The translations under genes and the position numbers were made by a program. The notes beneath the pieces were generated by a model. That model was not told the origin of the DNA, did not search any database, and was given only the letters and a program-made list of their open reading frames with translations. From Flammeovirgaceae bacterium UBA4465 (lineage in GTDB: Bacteria > Bacteroidota > Bacteroidia > Cytophagales > Cyclobacteriaceae), in the NCBI GenBank assembly GCA_905182375.1, contig CAJJBF010000003.1:1-64000 (forward strand): DNA of 64,000 nt. Reading direction: 5' to 3'. Below are positions 18,032 to 28,163 of the stretch, one piece after another; position 1 is the first letter of the stretch; the number at the start of each line of letters is the position of its first letter.

Positions 18032-18857
18032 AAATCGTCTCGTGTAATTCCTTCTTAAGTGCAAGTTTACGCTTATTAATGATAATATTTTCTATATCTT
18101 CTTTGACATATTCTAACGGAGCAACCTGATCAGATATTTTATATTCAACAATTCTGAATAAATAAATATAACTCTCGTCTCTAGTTTCACTATAAACGGT
18201 TTTCTCTAAAAATTGAGTTTTATTTTGCAAACTAGCAAGCGGTGTATTTATCACCAACTCATCAAGACCTATCCACACAGAATCATCAAGAAATGATAAA
18301 TCGGCAAATTGATAACAGTAATTTTTAATATCCTCAATTTCCGTATTGGGAAAATTTCTTATATTTCTACGAATCTGGGAAATGTCTGGTGCACTACTCG
18401 GAATCTTAGCAAAAATGCATTGCACGATATTTTGCTTCAATAAAAAATTTTCTGATCGTTCATGATAATAAGATTCGATCTCCTGCTGAGTGACTTGGAT
18501 ATTTAAATGTGAGCCTATATAAATTTTTTCAAACTCATGCATGATCAATGCATAGCGGTAATCCTCAACTTTACGGTCAATGTTTATGGCATTGATACTT
18601 AATTCCTCATTGGCTTTAATAATTAACAACTGCTTCTTTACCCAATCATCCACATATTTATCCACGAGTTTACCACTGTCTGAAAGCGAAAGGCCCAGAG
18701 GCATATCCTGGGCTATATTTTCTCCATACAAATAATTATCTCCTACGCGAGCAATGGGACCGGAAGTGGGTCCCTGCTTTTTATTGAGGTAGTCACAGCT
18801 TAAAAAAAAGCCCAGAAACCACAGCAGGCATAAACTCTTTTGATATGATGTTTTCAA
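17985..18857 (-). CDS. SurA/PpiC N-terminal-like lipoprotein, probable folding factor
   Basis: Protein of 290 residues with a signal peptide and lipobox (LLWFLGFFLSCDY), so a probable lipoprotein. The helical N-terminal region (VARVGDNYLYGENIAQDMP, then VDDWVKKQLLIIKANEEL) matches SurA-like chaperone domains. The C-terminal part is helical and long (KEDIENIIINKRKLALKKEL). I see no convincing parvulin active-site pattern, so it may be a chaperone without isomerase activity. It precedes the full SurA-like gene and overlaps it by 47 bp. In Bacteroidota such genes occur in tandem, and joint service to outer-membrane protein transport is likely. It lies 28 bp after guaB and could belong to the same transcript. 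Confidence 0.75.
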   Translation of the reverse strand: MKTSYQKSLCLLWFLGFFLSCDYLNKKQGPTSGPIARVGDNYLYGENIAQDMPLGLSLSDSGKLVDKYVDDWVKKQLLIIKANEELSINAINIDRKVEDYRYALIMHEFEKIYIGSHLNIQVTQQEIESYYHERSENFLLKQNIVQCIFAKIPSSAPDISQIRRNIRNFPNTEIEDIKNYCYQFADLSFLDDSVWIGLDELVINTPLASLQNKTQFLEKTVYSETRDESYIYLFRIVEYKISDQVAPLEYVKEDIENIIINKRKLALKKELHETIYEEALKTKKFEVYRN

Positions 18858-18885
18858 ATTTATAAATCTAACTTTAAACTTCTTA

Positions 18886-20358
18886 CTATCTGGTCGAATA
18901 ATTGGGCGCCTCTCGGGTCACATAAACATCATGTGGATGACTTTCTACAGATCCAGCCGAGGTAATTTTAACAAATTTTGCTAGGTGCAATTCCTCAATA
19001 TTACGCGCCCCACAATAACCCATGCCTGCTCTAAGTCCTCCCACCATTTGATAAAGAACTTCAGAAACCATCCCTTTGAAAGGCACCCTACCGACAATGC
19101 CTTCGGGTACTAATTTTTTTATGTCGTCTTCTGCATCCTGAAAATAGCGATCTTTTGAACCATCCTCCATGGCCTCGACAGATCCCATGCCTCGATAACT
19201 CTTAAACTTCCTACCCTCATACAGAATGACCTCTCCCGGTGCCTCTTCGGTTCCTGCAAGTAAAGATCCTATCATCACAGCATTAGCCCCTGCTGCCAAA
19301 GCTTTGACTACATCTCCGGAAAATCTAATCCCTCCATCTGCGATGACAGGGACGCCTGTCCCTTTTAAGGCATTGGCCGATTCATAGACGGCAGATAATT
19401 GGGGAACGCCCACACCCGCAATAATTCTTGTCGTACAAATACTCCCCGGTCCAACGCCCACTTTCACAGCATCGGCTCCTGCTTCTACCAAGGCCAAAGC
19501 CCCTTCAGCCGTAGCCACATTACCCACAATAAGCTCTAAATCAGGAAATTGATGCTTTACCATTTTCGTCGCCTCAATGACCCCTTTGGAATGTCCATGC
19601 GCCGTATCAATACTGACTACATCTACTCCAGCATCCACCAAAGCTGAAATCCTCTGAGTCACATCAGGAGTGACTCCTACAGCTGCGCCTACCCTTAGGC
19701 GTCCGAATTTATCTTTACAAGCGTTGGGTCGATCTCTGTTTTTTAATATGTCTTTATAGGTAATCAACCCCGTCAATCTATAATTTTCATCGACGATTGG
19801 AAGTTTTTCGATTTTATATTCTTGTAAGATCTCTTCCGCTTCTTTTAAGCCTACCTCAACGTTCGCAGTAATGAGTTTTTCACGGGTCATAATATCTAGT
19901 ATGGGCTTGCTCATTTCTTTCTGAAACCTCAAATCTCTATTGGTAATGATCCCTATTAAAACCCCTTGATCATTGACCACAGGAATCCCTCCAATATTAT
20001 TTTCACGCATGATTTTCTCAGCATCTCCGGCCAAAGCCTTTTCGTTGAGGGTGATCGGGTCTAAGATCATACCACTTTGTGACCGCTTGACTTTTCTTAC
20101 TTCAATCGCCTGCTGGGCAATGGTCATATTTTTATGAATCAGACCTATGCCCCCATCAAGCGCCATGGATATGGCCATACTGGATTCCGTAACCGTATCC
20201 ATCGCTGCTGACAGAAATGGGATATTGACTTCAATGCTTCGCGTCAAAAATGTTTTTATTTCGGTATCTCGTGGGAGAATTTCAGAATAGCCAGGTAAAA
20301 GAAGCACATCATCGTAGGTAAGTGCTTCAAAAATAATTCTATCTTGGTTAATATTCAT
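18886..20358 (-). CDS. guaB: Inosine-5'-monophosphate dehydrogenase
   Basis: Oxidises IMP to XMP with NAD+, the committed step of GTP synthesis. The TIM-barrel core is interrupted by two CBS domains (about residues 95-210). The active-site loop reads [10 protein letters not shown] with the nucleophilic cysteine, and the IMP-binding [19 protein letters not shown] and [14 protein letters not shown] follow. The flap [10 protein letters not shown] is present. The frame opens at a TTG (20364); the ATG two codons later at 20358 is the likelier start. The length of about 490 residues is standard. Confidence 0.96.
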   Translation of the reverse strand: MNINQDRIIFEALTYDDVLLLPGYSEILPRDTEIKTFLTRSIEVNIPFLSAAMDTVTESSMAISMALDGGIGLIHKNMTIAQQAIEVRKVKRSQSGMILDPITLNEKALAGDAEKIMRENNIGGIPVVNDQGVLIGIITNRDLRFQKEMSKPILDIMTREKLITANVEVGLKEAEEILQEYKIEKLPIVDENYRLTGLITYKDILKNRDRPNACKDKFGRLRVGAAVGVTPDVTQRISALVDAGVDVVSIDTAHGHSKGVIEATKMVKHQFPDLELIVGNVATAEGALALVEAGADAVKVGVGPGSICTTRIIAGVGVPQLSAVYESANALKGTGVPVIADGGIRFSGDVVKALAAGANAVMIGSLLAGTEEAPGEVILYEGRKFKSYRGMGSVEAMEDGSKDRYFQDAEDDIKKLVPEGIVGRVPFKGMVSEVLYQMVGGLRAGMGYCGARNIEELHLAKFVKITSAGSVESHPHDVYVTREAPNYSTR

Positions 20359-20389
20359 AAGCAAATAAGTAGGAGTATTATTTGCAAAT

Positions 20390-20397
20390 CAAAATTA
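20390..20397 (-). promoter_or_regulatory. Candidate -7 box of guaB
   Basis: On the minus strand TAATTTTG matches TAnnTTTG and lies about 32 bp upstream of the guaB ATG, a sensible leader length. A matching TTG at -33 is not evident, so the call rests on the -7 box alone. Confidence 0.35.
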
Positions 20398-20452
20398 TTA
20401 ACATTCTGCCTTAATAAAAAGATTGTTTGATTATTAATTTTATAATTGCGGT

Positions 20453-21065
20453 ATGGCTGACTTTCAAAGCTTATTTATCTCTCAATTGGTCAATACGTCA
20501 TACCCAGAAATGACGGCCGTTTTTTTCGGCTTAGTAAGCGTCTGGCATGCCAAAAAAGAACAAATTTGGGTTTATCCAACAGGAATCATCAGTGTCATCA
20601 TTTATATCGCTATTACCTTTCAATACAAGCTCTATGGTGATATGGGCATTCAGATCTATTATCTTGTCATGAGTATGTACGGATGGTACTTTTGGACCCA
20701 AGGTAGAGGAACCCACACCCCAGTTTCCAATTTCAAAAAACAATAAGCAAGAAAATACAATCGTTTTTTTGCTATTCCTAAGTTCTTTTTTATTGATTCG
20801 ATTTGGACTAGGGCTCACAGATAGTGATGTCCCTGGATGGGATGCGCTTACTTCTGCCCTTGCCATCACGGGTATGTGGTTGATGGCTAGAAAAAAAATT
20901 GAACATTGGATTGCTTGGATCATAGTGGACAGCATTTCTGTTCCGCTTTATATTTACAAAGGTTTGCCTTTGACCAGCTTTCAATTCTTACTATTTACCA
21001 TACTCGCCGGATGGGGTTACATGACATGGAACATAAAACTGAAATTAAAAGAATCGCAATCATAG
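20453..21065 (+). pseudogene. PnuC-family permease (PnuT-like), frameshifted
   Basis: Small inner-membrane permease of the PnuC family, which imports nicotinamide riboside or, in thiamin-linked loci, thiamin (PnuT). The first half (to 20746) has helices and the family texts AVFFGLVSVWHAKKEQIWVYP and YYLVMSMYGWYFW. The second half, in another frame from about 20740, has LTSALAITGMWLMARKKIEHW and the conserved DSISVPLYIYKGLPLTSFQF. The break sits at a run of six A at about 20736-20741, a typical place for an indel error. The repaired protein is about 204 residues, the normal length. The gene overlaps the following kinase gene by 40 bp. The neighbouring TPP riboswitch and thiamin-kinase-like gene suggest thiamin as substrate. 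Confidence 0.82.
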
Positions 21066-21550
21066 GTCCTGAGTCCACAGGTAAAAGTAAATTAACCCAA
21101 GAATTGGCGGTTTCCTATTACACCGAATGGGTTCCAGAATTTGCTAGATTTTATTTGGATCGCTTAGATAGAGATTATCAAGAGGCTGACTTATTAGAAA
21201 TTGCAAAAGCCCAGCTTACTTGGGAAGACGATCGCGCCACTTCGGCTGATAAATATCTGTTTTGTGATACCAACTTGATTGTTTTAAAAATTTGGAGTCA
21301 TGATAAATATAGTAGAACAGACCCTTGGATTCTGGATCAAATTGCTCAGCGAAAATATGACTTTTATCTGCTCTCCGACATCGACATTCCTTGGACAGAT
21401 GATCCGCAAAGGGAGCATCCGCACAGAAGAAAAGAATTTTTTAATATTTATTTAAACTATCTTAAAGCTAATCAACTTCCTTATGGTATCGTAAAGGGTA
21501 TTGAAGACGACAGATTGGCCTGTGCCATAAAACTATTGCAAAATATTTAA
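21026..21550 (+). CDS. NadR-like P-loop kinase (AAA_28)
   Basis: Cytoplasmic P-loop protein of 174 residues resembling the ribosylnicotinamide-kinase domain of NadR. It shows Walker A GPESTGKSKLT near residue 15, an early acidic patch WVPEFARFYLDRL, and a Walker B-like FCDTNLIVLKIWS. The C-terminal part has YDFYLLSDIDIPWTDD. I chose the ATG at 21026, which puts the P-loop where the family has it. It sits after the PnuC-like permease, and this pairing traps an imported vitamin by phosphorylation. Whether the substrate is nicotinamide riboside or a thiamin-related compound is open; the riboswitch downstream favours a thiamin context. Confidence 0.8.
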   Translation: MEHKTEIKRIAIIGPESTGKSKLTQELAVSYYTEWVPEFARFYLDRLDRDYQEADLLEIAKAQLTWEDDRATSADKYLFCDTNLIVLKIWSHDKYSRTDPWILDQIAQRKYDFYLLSDIDIPWTDDPQREHPHRRKEFFNIYLNYLKANQLPYGIVKGIEDDRLACAIKLLQNI

Positions 21551-21568
21551 AATAATATCCTACCTTCG
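21536..21568 (+). promoter_or_regulatory. Candidate promoter of the TPP-riboswitch transcript
   Basis: A TTG at 21536-21538 and TACCTTCG at 21561-21568 (one mismatch to TAnnTTTG) are 22 bp apart and stand directly before the riboswitch. The -33 element would lie inside the end of the kinase gene, so the receptor gene is probably transcribed separately from pnuC and the kinase gene. Confidence 0.4.
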
Positions 21569-21570
21569 TG

Positions 21571-21680
21571 GCGTTAAGGGGTGCCCTGCTTTTCTGAAAA
21601 GAAAAGATAAATTCGGGCTGAGATCATACCCATTGAACCTGCTCGGATAATGCTGAGAAGGGAAGTATGATAACCGTATG
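21571..21680 (+). promoter_or_regulatory. TPP riboswitch (THI element)
   Basis: The conserved core is plain: AAGGGGTGCCC (21576-21586), a variable arm of A/T-rich pairs, GGGCTGAGATCATACCC (from 21615), TTGAACCTG, CGGATAATGCTG, and AGGGAAGTATG near 21659-21669. These are the P1-P5 hallmarks of the thiamin-pyrophosphate aptamer. It lies about 45 bp before the start of the TonB receptor gene, with CCGTATGGAGGTCCCCTCC (21675-21693) as a possible expression platform. When TPP binds, expression of the receptor, and perhaps of the kinase gene behind it, should fall. Confidence 0.93.
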
Positions 21681-21722
21681 GAGGTCCCCTCCTCCTATTT
21701 TGGTTAATTTAAAAATAAAACA

Positions 21723-24185
21723 ATGAGAATTTTAATATGTGCCACCTTATTGGTGGTTAATTATGTATCCTTTGCCTAAGAATTGCTAAAACAGGAACTG
21801 TTTGGGATGAAAATAATGAAGGCATGCCTGGAGCCTCCGTAGTCATAAAAGATCTTGATTTGGGTACCATCACAGATATGAATGGCTATTTTCAACTGAG
21901 TGTTCCTGAACAGCAAAAGACGTTACTTGTCAGTGCCATTGGCTATGTGACGAAACAAGTTGCCATCGGCTCTCAATCCGATGTAGTCATCGAGATGTCC
22001 GTCGAAGTGAAGAAACTAAAAGCCCTTACTATTTTTGGGGATGAGGTCATTAACTTTTCTACTAAGGCCAATGAATTGACTCCGACAACTTATACGGATG
22101 TTTCAAAAGAAAAGATTCAAGAAAGGAATCTTGGATTAGACTTACCCATATTATTGAATTTTACGCCTTCCATGGTCACTACTTCAGATGCTGGAGCGGG
22201 AGTGGGTTATACAGGTATGAGAATCAGAGGGAGTGATGCGACTCGGATCAATGTAACCTTAAACGGCATACCCATCAATGATTCTGAATCTCATGGCGTG
22301 TATTGGGTCAATATGCCTGATTTGTCCTCTTCTTTAGACAAAATTCAAATTCAGCGTGGGGTAGGGACGTCCTCCAACGGAGCCGCCGCTTTTGGGGCCA
22401 CTGTAAATCTGCAATCTAGCGGTCTCTCTGAAAATGCTTTTGCTCAAATTAATCAAACCGTTGGCTCTTTTAATACCCTAAAAACCAATGCGCAGTTCAA
22501 TACAGGTCTCATTAAAAATAATTTCAATTTTGAAGGTCGCTTATCCCGCATCACCTCTGAGGGTTACATAGATCGAGCGCAATCTGACCTTTATTCCTAT
22601 TTCTTAACGGGTGGGTATTACGGAGCCAAAACGACACTTAAAGTCCTTCTTTTTGGCGGTCAAGAAGAAACTTATCAGTCTTGGTATGGTACTCCGGAAG
22701 CCCGATTAAATAATGACCCTGCGGCGCTGCAAGCCGTAATTGATCAAGGAGGCGAATACGGTAGCCCTGCCCAAATAGATAATCTTCTAAGTAGTGACCG
22801 GAAATTTAATTATTATCTCTATGACAATGAAATTGATCACTATGAGCAGGACCATTATCAATTGCACTTGAATCATGCCTTCAACGAATGATCTGAATTT
22901 AGCCATTTCTGGGCATTATACCCATGGTGAAGGCTATTTTGAACAATATCGATCAAAAGATGCCTTTACTGATTATGGACTAGGGAATGTAACCATTGGG
23001 GACTCTACGATCACCCAAACGGACCTCGTCCGGCGAAGATGGCTAGACAATGATTTTTATGGCTTTACTTATGCCTTCAATTATAACAAAGATAACCTCC
23101 TGATGACCCTTGGGGGAGGTTACAACACGTATAAGGGAAGCCATTTTGGTGAAATTATATGGTCCGAATACGCCAGTACCAGCGCCATAAGAGATCGTTA
23201 TTATGAAGGGTCAAGTACTAAAAATGATTTTAACGTATTTTTAAAAACCAATTATCAACTTTCATCAAAAGTTAATCTATTTGGAGATCTTCAAATACGT
23301 ACTATTGATTACGAAACTGAAGGTACAGATGATGACCTTTCAAACTATCAAGTAGGAGAAAAGTATACTTTTTTTAATCCGAAATTTGGATTGACCTATG
23401 CACTAAATGCCCATTTTCAGCTCTACGGATCCTTCGCTGTAGCCCACCGAGAACCTGTACGAACTGATTTTATAGATGCTCCCGTGGGAAACATTCCCAG
23501 TCCTGAGCAACTTCAAAATTTAGAATTGGGATTCAGGGGTAACTTGGATAACATCCATTTGGAAACAAATGTATATTTGATGGATTATACCGATCAGCTG
23601 ATCCTAACCGGAGCCGTCAATGATGTTGGCTCATCTATCAGGGTCAATACCCCTGATAGTTATCGAGCAGGTCTAGAAATGGTCTTGGGTATGAATTTAA
23701 CTGACCGATGGAATTGGGGCTTTAATGTGGCCTTGAGTAGAAACAAAATCAATAAATTTACGGAGGTTGTTTTTGATTATGCCTTCACTGATGACCGCTA
23801 TATCGTGGAAAATGAATTTACAAATACCGATATTGCCTTTAGTCCCAATGTCGTGATAGGTAATGACATCACCTTCAGCCATCAAGGATTCAGCGCACAA
23901 TGGCTCAGTAAATTTGTGGGAGCGCAATTCCTAGACAATACGTCCAATGAAGACCGCATGATTGAAAGCTATTTTATCAATGACCTAAGATTAGCTTATC
24001 AATTGCAAGCCTTTGGAATGCGAAAAATAGAATTTACCTTATTAATTAACAATTTGCTGAATGTCACCTATGAATCAAATGGATTTACCTGGGGCTTTCT
24101 TTATGATGGATCTCTTTATCAACAAAATAATTATTACCCGCAAGCTGGAATCAATTTCTTGACGGGGATTTCATTGAAATTCTAG
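21723..24185 (+). pseudogene. TonB-dependent receptor, TPP-riboswitch controlled (thiamin uptake), two frameshifts
   Basis: Outer-membrane receptor, probably for thiamin or a precursor given the TPP riboswitch in its leader. The signal peptide ILICATLLVVNYVSFA is followed by a stop in frame, but adding one base near 21776 continues into RIAKTGTVWDENNEGMPGAS, the carboxypeptidase-regulatory-like domain. The plug domain has GMRIRGSDATRINVTLNGIP and RGVGTSSNGAAAFGATVN. The barrel frame ends at 22890 after LHLNHAFNE and resumes one frame over at DLNLAISGHYTHGEG. The C-terminus ends in a barrel strand (FLTGISLKF). The repaired length is about 820 residues, normal for the family. Both breaks are single-base, so a functional gene with sequencing errors is as likely as real loss. 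A strong terminator follows. Confidence 0.85.
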
Positions 24186-24191
24186 TAATGT

Positions 24192-24232
24192 AGAAAAGCT
24201 TGAAAGGAGCTATTCTCCTTTCAAGCTTTTCT
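24192..24232 (+). terminator. Intrinsic terminator after the TonB receptor gene
   Basis: A perfect 18-bp stem (24192-24209 with 24215-24232) around a five-base loop, ending in CTTTTCT and followed by TTGG. It stands 7 bp after the receptor stop codon. It is the strongest hairpin in the window. The kinase gene behind it would then need read-through or its own promoter. Confidence 0.75.
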
Positions 24233-24334
24233 TTGGCTTCCAGCCCTTTTTCCATTACAAAAAATGCTTTTTTTTAAAATGAATAATTATATGCTAAATT
24301 CAAACTTTAAGTAAACTTTTAAATTTTCAACCCA

Positions 24335-24955
24335 TTGTCTTCCCATCATTTCGTCAAAGAAAACCAGGAACCTGCCCTCATCATTGACCACCTAACAGCG
24401 TTTCCCTTTTCAAAACTAGAAGACTTATTGGAATGGGCACCCCAAGTGATCTGTTTGTCCGATGCAGTGCCAGAGGCACTTATGTATCAATTTAAAATAG
24501 ACGTCATCATGGGCATAGACCTTGATGTATCCACGTATACTGATTTTCAAGATCATATTGAATGTATTTCCCTTACGGGTAACCTTTGGGAAGGGGTCAT
24601 CTCCTACCTCAACAAATTAAAGGTACCAGGTGCCTATTTCATCACCGACCAGGCCCATGCTCATCAACTGATCAATCAAATGAAACCCTATGCCCCTTAT
24701 TTTGACCTGCAAGTCATCAGTCCAGAACAACGATATATTTTGTCTAGAAAAAAGCTTTGGAAAAAATGGATTTCTGGATCCGGTCGTTATACTGCGGCCT
24801 CTTTTGACCCATCCCAAAGACTCACGGCAACTCTTTTTGGAAAGCCCATTTCTCATCATGAGCCCTTGGAAACCTTAGATATTCTTTATGAGGGTGAAGG
24901 TTTCATAGAGATAAAGGCAACCACATGTCCTTACTTAATCTCGGAGCCTCTATAG
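24335..24955 (+). CDS. Probable thiamin pyrophosphokinase
   Basis: Protein of 206 residues starting at a TTG with SSHHFVKENQEPALII, a beginning I associate with Bacteroidota thiamin pyrophosphokinases. Thiamin pyrophosphokinase transfers pyrophosphate from ATP to thiamin. The N-terminal half alternates strands and helices (PQVICLSDAVPEALM, KIDVIMGIDLD). The C-terminal half could be the beta-sandwich of the family (SGSGRYTAASFDPS, GKPISHHEPL, GEGFIEIKA). The classic Asp-rich substrate motifs are weak here, so the family assignment is moderate. Its place behind the TPP-controlled receptor and near the PnuC-like permease supports a thiamin role. Confidence 0.55.
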   Translation: MSSHHFVKENQEPALIIDHLTAFPFSKLEDLLEWAPQVICLSDAVPEALMYQFKIDVIMGIDLDVSTYTDFQDHIECISLTGNLWEGVISYLNKLKVPGAYFITDQAHAHQLINQMKPYAPYFDLQVISPEQRYILSRKKLWKKWISGSGRYTAASFDPSQRLTATLFGKPISHHEPLETLDILYEGEGFIEIKATTCPYLISEPL

Positions 24956-24970
24956 AAAATAAGGCAAAAG

Positions 24971-25951
24971 CTAATCCAAATTAAATTGTGCCAATAATTT
25001 ACTTTGGGTTTCAATGGCGATCTTAAACTCTTTTCTCAATCGCGCTACCAAAATCGATGTCTTCGGGCTGTCACCTATTTTGGTAATCCCTTGTCCGGCG
25101 GACCAAATGGTTTTCCACGCCTTGGCTTCATCATTGGCGATCAGTTCATTGCCAAAATCTACATCAACTGTTTTTTTCCACATCTCTTCTGTAATGCCCA
25201 TCTGCTCCAAACTAGGCCTTAAAAAATTGGCAGGTACTCCGGAAATCGCCGCTGTGTAGATAACATCGCTGGCACTGGACTCGATAATCATTTGCTTATA
25301 TTCCGGTAAAGCTTCGCTTTCAGTTGTATTGATAAATCGTGTCCCCATATAAGCCAGATCAGCACCCATTTGCAGCGCAGCAGCCACGTCTTGTCCGGTA
25401 CTGATGCAACCCGCAAGTAAAATAGTTTTGTCAAAAAAAGACCGAATTTCACCTACTAAAGCCATGGGATTGATCGTCCCTGCATGGCCTCCTGCACCGG
25501 CAGAAACTAATATCAAGCCATCTACCCCTGCAGCTGCGGCTTTTTGGGCATGTCTTTTCATGATCACATCATGAAATACCAAGCCACCATAACCATGAAC
25601 CGACTGAATCAACTCGGAGACAGCGCCAAGGGAAGTGATGATTAAGGGCACTTCGTGCTTGACCACAATCTCCAAATCTGCTTGCAATCTTGGATTGGTT
25701 TTATGGACGATTAAATTAACTCCAAAAGGGGCTGCTTTTTTTCCTGTTGCTGCTTCCCACTCTTTCAGTGTCGTTTTAATTTCAACAATCCATTGTTCAA
25801 ACCCTTCAGTAGACCGATGGTTCAAAGCAGGAAAAGTCCCTACTACCCCATTTTTACAACATTCTATGACCATTTGTGGGCCTGAAATTAGAAACATGGG
25901 CGCTACCACTACCGGTAGGTTAAGATCCAAAATAAACGATGCTTTGCTCAT
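24971..25951 (-). CDS. Nitronate monooxygenase/2-nitropropane dioxygenase-like flavoprotein
   Basis: FMN-dependent TIM-barrel protein of 326 residues. The start LPVVVAPMFLISGPQMVIECC matches the phosphate-binding first strand of the family. GVDGLILVSAGAGGHAGTINPMALV near residues 155-180 contains the conserved histidine region, and LLAGCISTGQDVAAALQMGADLAYMGTRFI near 200-230 is the second flavin-phosphate site. Members oxidise alkyl nitronates; others are enoyl reductases, and the true substrate is unknown. It is the last gene of the leftward acyl-CoA group, 5 bp after thiolase, so a role in acyl-CoA or flavin-linked lipid metabolism is likely. Confidence 0.85.
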   Translation of the reverse strand: MSKASFILDLNLPVVVAPMFLISGPQMVIECCKNGVVGTFPALNHRSTEGFEQWIVEIKTTLKEWEAATGKKAAPFGVNLIVHKTNPRLQADLEIVVKHEVPLIITSLGAVSELIQSVHGYGGLVFHDVIMKRHAQKAAAAGVDGLILVSAGAGGHAGTINPMALVGEIRSFFDKTILLAGCISTGQDVAAALQMGADLAYMGTRFINTTESEALPEYKQMIIESSASDVIYTAAISGVPANFLRPSLEQMGITEEMWKKTVDVDFGNELIANDEAKAWKTIWSAGQGITKIGDSPKTSILVARLRKEFKIAIETQSKLLAQFNLD

Positions 25952-25956
25952 AATCC

Positions 25957-27138
25957 TTACAATACTTCAAATAGACCTGCTGCACCCATACCCCCACCGA
26001 TACACATCGTACTTACCACATACTTAGCTCCCCTTCGCTTGCCTTCAATAAGCGAATGACCAACCATTCTAGCGCCACTCATTCCGTAAGGGTGGCCTAT
26101 TGAAATAGCCCCTCCATTGACATTCATAAGCTCCATAGGAATCCCTAATTTTTCTTGGCAATAGAGTACCTGAACAGCAAAGGCCTCATTTAATTCCCAA
26201 AGACCTATATCATGGATAGAAAGCCCATGTTGTTTCAATAACTTAGGAATTGCAAAGATGGGTCCTATGCCCATTTCATCTGGCTCGCAACCAGACACCG
26301 CCATTCCTCTGTAAGCACCCAGCGGTGTGATCCCTCGCTGGGTCACCAATGTGCTATCCATGACCACCGAAGCTGAAGCGCCATCTGATAGCTGACTGGC
26401 ATTTCCTGCAGTAATACAACCGCCTTCAATAACAGAATTTAAGCTATTAAGACCATCAATATTAGTCGAAGGCCTATTTCCTTCATCCTTATTTAAAGTT
26501 ACTTGTTCAAAAGTATACTCCTTCGTTTCTTTATTAAATAATGCCTTAGTTGTGGTTACCGGAATAATTTCATCGTTAAACTTACCTGCCTCTTGTGCTG
26601 CTGCCGTCCGTTTTTGGCTCTCAAGTCCATAAGCATCCTGCTGATCTCTTGATATTCCATAACGCTTGGCCACAATTTCTGCCGTTTGCAGCATGGGCAT
26701 GTAAATATGATTGTACTTGGCCACCAATGCTTTATCCACCGCCATATGGGTATTGGCCTTTTCGTTTTGAACCAAGCTGATGGATTCAATACCTCCTCCC
26801 ACAGCCACTTGCATACCATCAACCAAAACTTGTTTAGCGGCCATTGCGATGGCCATCATACCTGAAGAACATTGTCTATCTATACTCATGCCAGGCACCG
26901 TGACCGGTAGATCTGCTGCCAATGCCGCCTGACGACCAATATTTCCTCCTGTAGTTCCTTGTTGCATCGCACAACCCAAGATGACATCTTCAACCTCCTC
27001 AGGAGCTACTCCTGCCCGCTGTACGGCTTCCTTAATCACCCATCCACCTAGTGTTGCCCCTTGGGTCATGTTCAAGGCACCCCGATATGCCTTACCTATA
27101 GGTGTTCTTGCAGTGGATACTATAAATGCTTCTTTCAT
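25957..27138 (-). CDS. Acetyl-CoA C-acyltransferase (thiolase)
   Basis: Catalyses thiolytic cleavage of 3-ketoacyl-CoA or its reverse. All thiolase landmarks are present: start [19 protein letters not shown], the nucleophile in [17 protein letters not shown] near residue 90, [31 protein letters not shown] near 345, and [15 protein letters not shown] at the end with the second catalytic cysteine. The open frame runs back to 27222, but the ATG at 27138 gives the normal N-terminus and 393 residues. It lies between the MDR reductase and the nitronate monooxygenase-like gene on the same strand. Confidence 0.94.
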   Translation of the reverse strand: MKEAFIVSTARTPIGKAYRGALNMTQGATLGGWVIKEAVQRAGVAPEEVEDVILGCAMQQGTTGGNIGRQAALAADLPVTVPGMSIDRQCSSGMMAIAMAAKQVLVDGMQVAVGGGIESISLVQNEKANTHMAVDKALVAKYNHIYMPMLQTAEIVAKRYGISRDQQDAYGLESQKRTAAAQEAGKFNDEIIPVTTTKALFNKETKEYTFEQVTLNKDEGNRPSTNIDGLNSLNSVIEGGCITAGNASQLSDGASASVVMDSTLVTQRGITPLGAYRGMAVSGCEPDEMGIGPIFAIPKLLKQHGLSIHDIGLWELNEAFAVQVLYCQEKLGIPMELMNVNGGAISIGHPYGMSGARMVGHSLIEGKRRGAKYVVSTMCIGGGMGAAGLFEVL

Positions 27139-27164
27139 TATTTTTCTTTTTATTATATCCTTGT

Positions 27165-28163
27165 TTATTGTTTTATGTCTAATATTAGTTTTCCAATTTT
27201 TTCTCCCGAAAATAAACGGCAAAAAGTTTCATAAAAATGCTCAATGCCTACGTAAACATCTTCACGAGATTTCAGCTTACCCTCTTTCATCCATTGGGCC
27301 AATTGTACGACTGCCTCAGGATACCTTTTGGCATAATCAAAGACCACCATCCCTTCCATCGTGGCACGATTGACAAGCAAAGACAAATAATTTGTTGGCC
27401 CCTGAATTGCTTTTTCATTGTATTGGGAAATGGCCCCACAAATCACAATTCGTGCCTGCCTATTAATTCTGGTCAATACCGTATCAAGCGTATAACCCCC
27501 AACATTATCAAAATACACATCTATGCCTTCCGGGCAAGCTTTTTTTAAATCTTTCCTAAGGTTTCCTGACTTATAATCAATGACCTCATCAAACCCTAAA
27601 TCTTCTTTTAGATAATGGCATTTTTCTTCGCCACCTGCAATTCCAACTACTCGGCAGCCTTTAATTTTAGCTATTTGACCAACTACAGAGCCCACAGCCC
27701 CCGCGGCACCTGATACTACCACGGTATCCCCCGGTTTAATTTTACCTACCTCTAAAATACCGAAATAAGCCGTCATTCCCGGCATCCCCAAAGTACTCAT
27801 ATGCACTTTTGGATCAGCTAGCTCGGTATTGATTTTATGGAACCCTTTCCCATCTGTAAGGGTAAATTGTTGTACTCCACCCCATCCCGAAAGCATATCT
27901 CCTTCTTTAAATTTTGGGTGATTCACTGCCTTGACCACTTGACCAACCGTCCCTGCTCGCATAACATCACCCAGTTCTACCGCTTCAATATAAGATCTAG
28001 ATGCATTGATCCAACCCCTCATCGCAGGATCTAAACTAATCAAATGTTGACGAATCAATAGTTGACCTTCTCTAGGCTCGGGCGTCTGCTCCTCAGTAAA
28101 AGCCCACGTATCTTCCGAGGGGAATTCAACAGGCCTTTTCATCAATAATAATTGTTTATTCAT
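27165..28163 (-). CDS. MDR-family NADP-dependent oxidoreductase (leukotriene B4 dehydrogenase-like)
   Basis: Zinc-free medium-chain reductase of 332 residues, related to prostaglandin/leukotriene reductases and curcumin reductase CurA. It reduces activated C=C bonds with NADPH. The N-terminal GroES-like fold has the family text [11 protein letters not shown] near residue 43. The Rossmann domain has [23 protein letters not shown] near residues 145-168 and the 2'-phosphate-binding [12 protein letters not shown] region. [10 protein letters not shown]-like text ([14 protein letters not shown]) follows. Its start overlaps the enoyl-CoA isomerase stop by four bases, so the two are coupled. In this operon it could act on an enoyl intermediate. 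Confidence 0.88.
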   Translation of the reverse strand: MNKQLLLMKRPVEFPSEDTWAFTEEQTPEPREGQLLIRQHLISLDPAMRGWINASRSYIEAVELGDVMRAGTVGQVVKAVNHPKFKEGDMLSGWGGVQQFTLTDGKGFHKINTELADPKVHMSTLGMPGMTAYFGILEVGKIKPGDTVVVSGAAGAVGSVVGQIAKIKGCRVVGIAGGEEKCHYLKEDLGFDEVIDYKSGNLRKDLKKACPEGIDVYFDNVGGYTLDTVLTRINRQARIVICGAISQYNEKAIQGPTNYLSLLVNRATMEGMVVFDYAKRYPEAVVQLAQWMKEGKLKSREDVYVGIEHFYETFCRLFSGEKIGKLILDIKQ

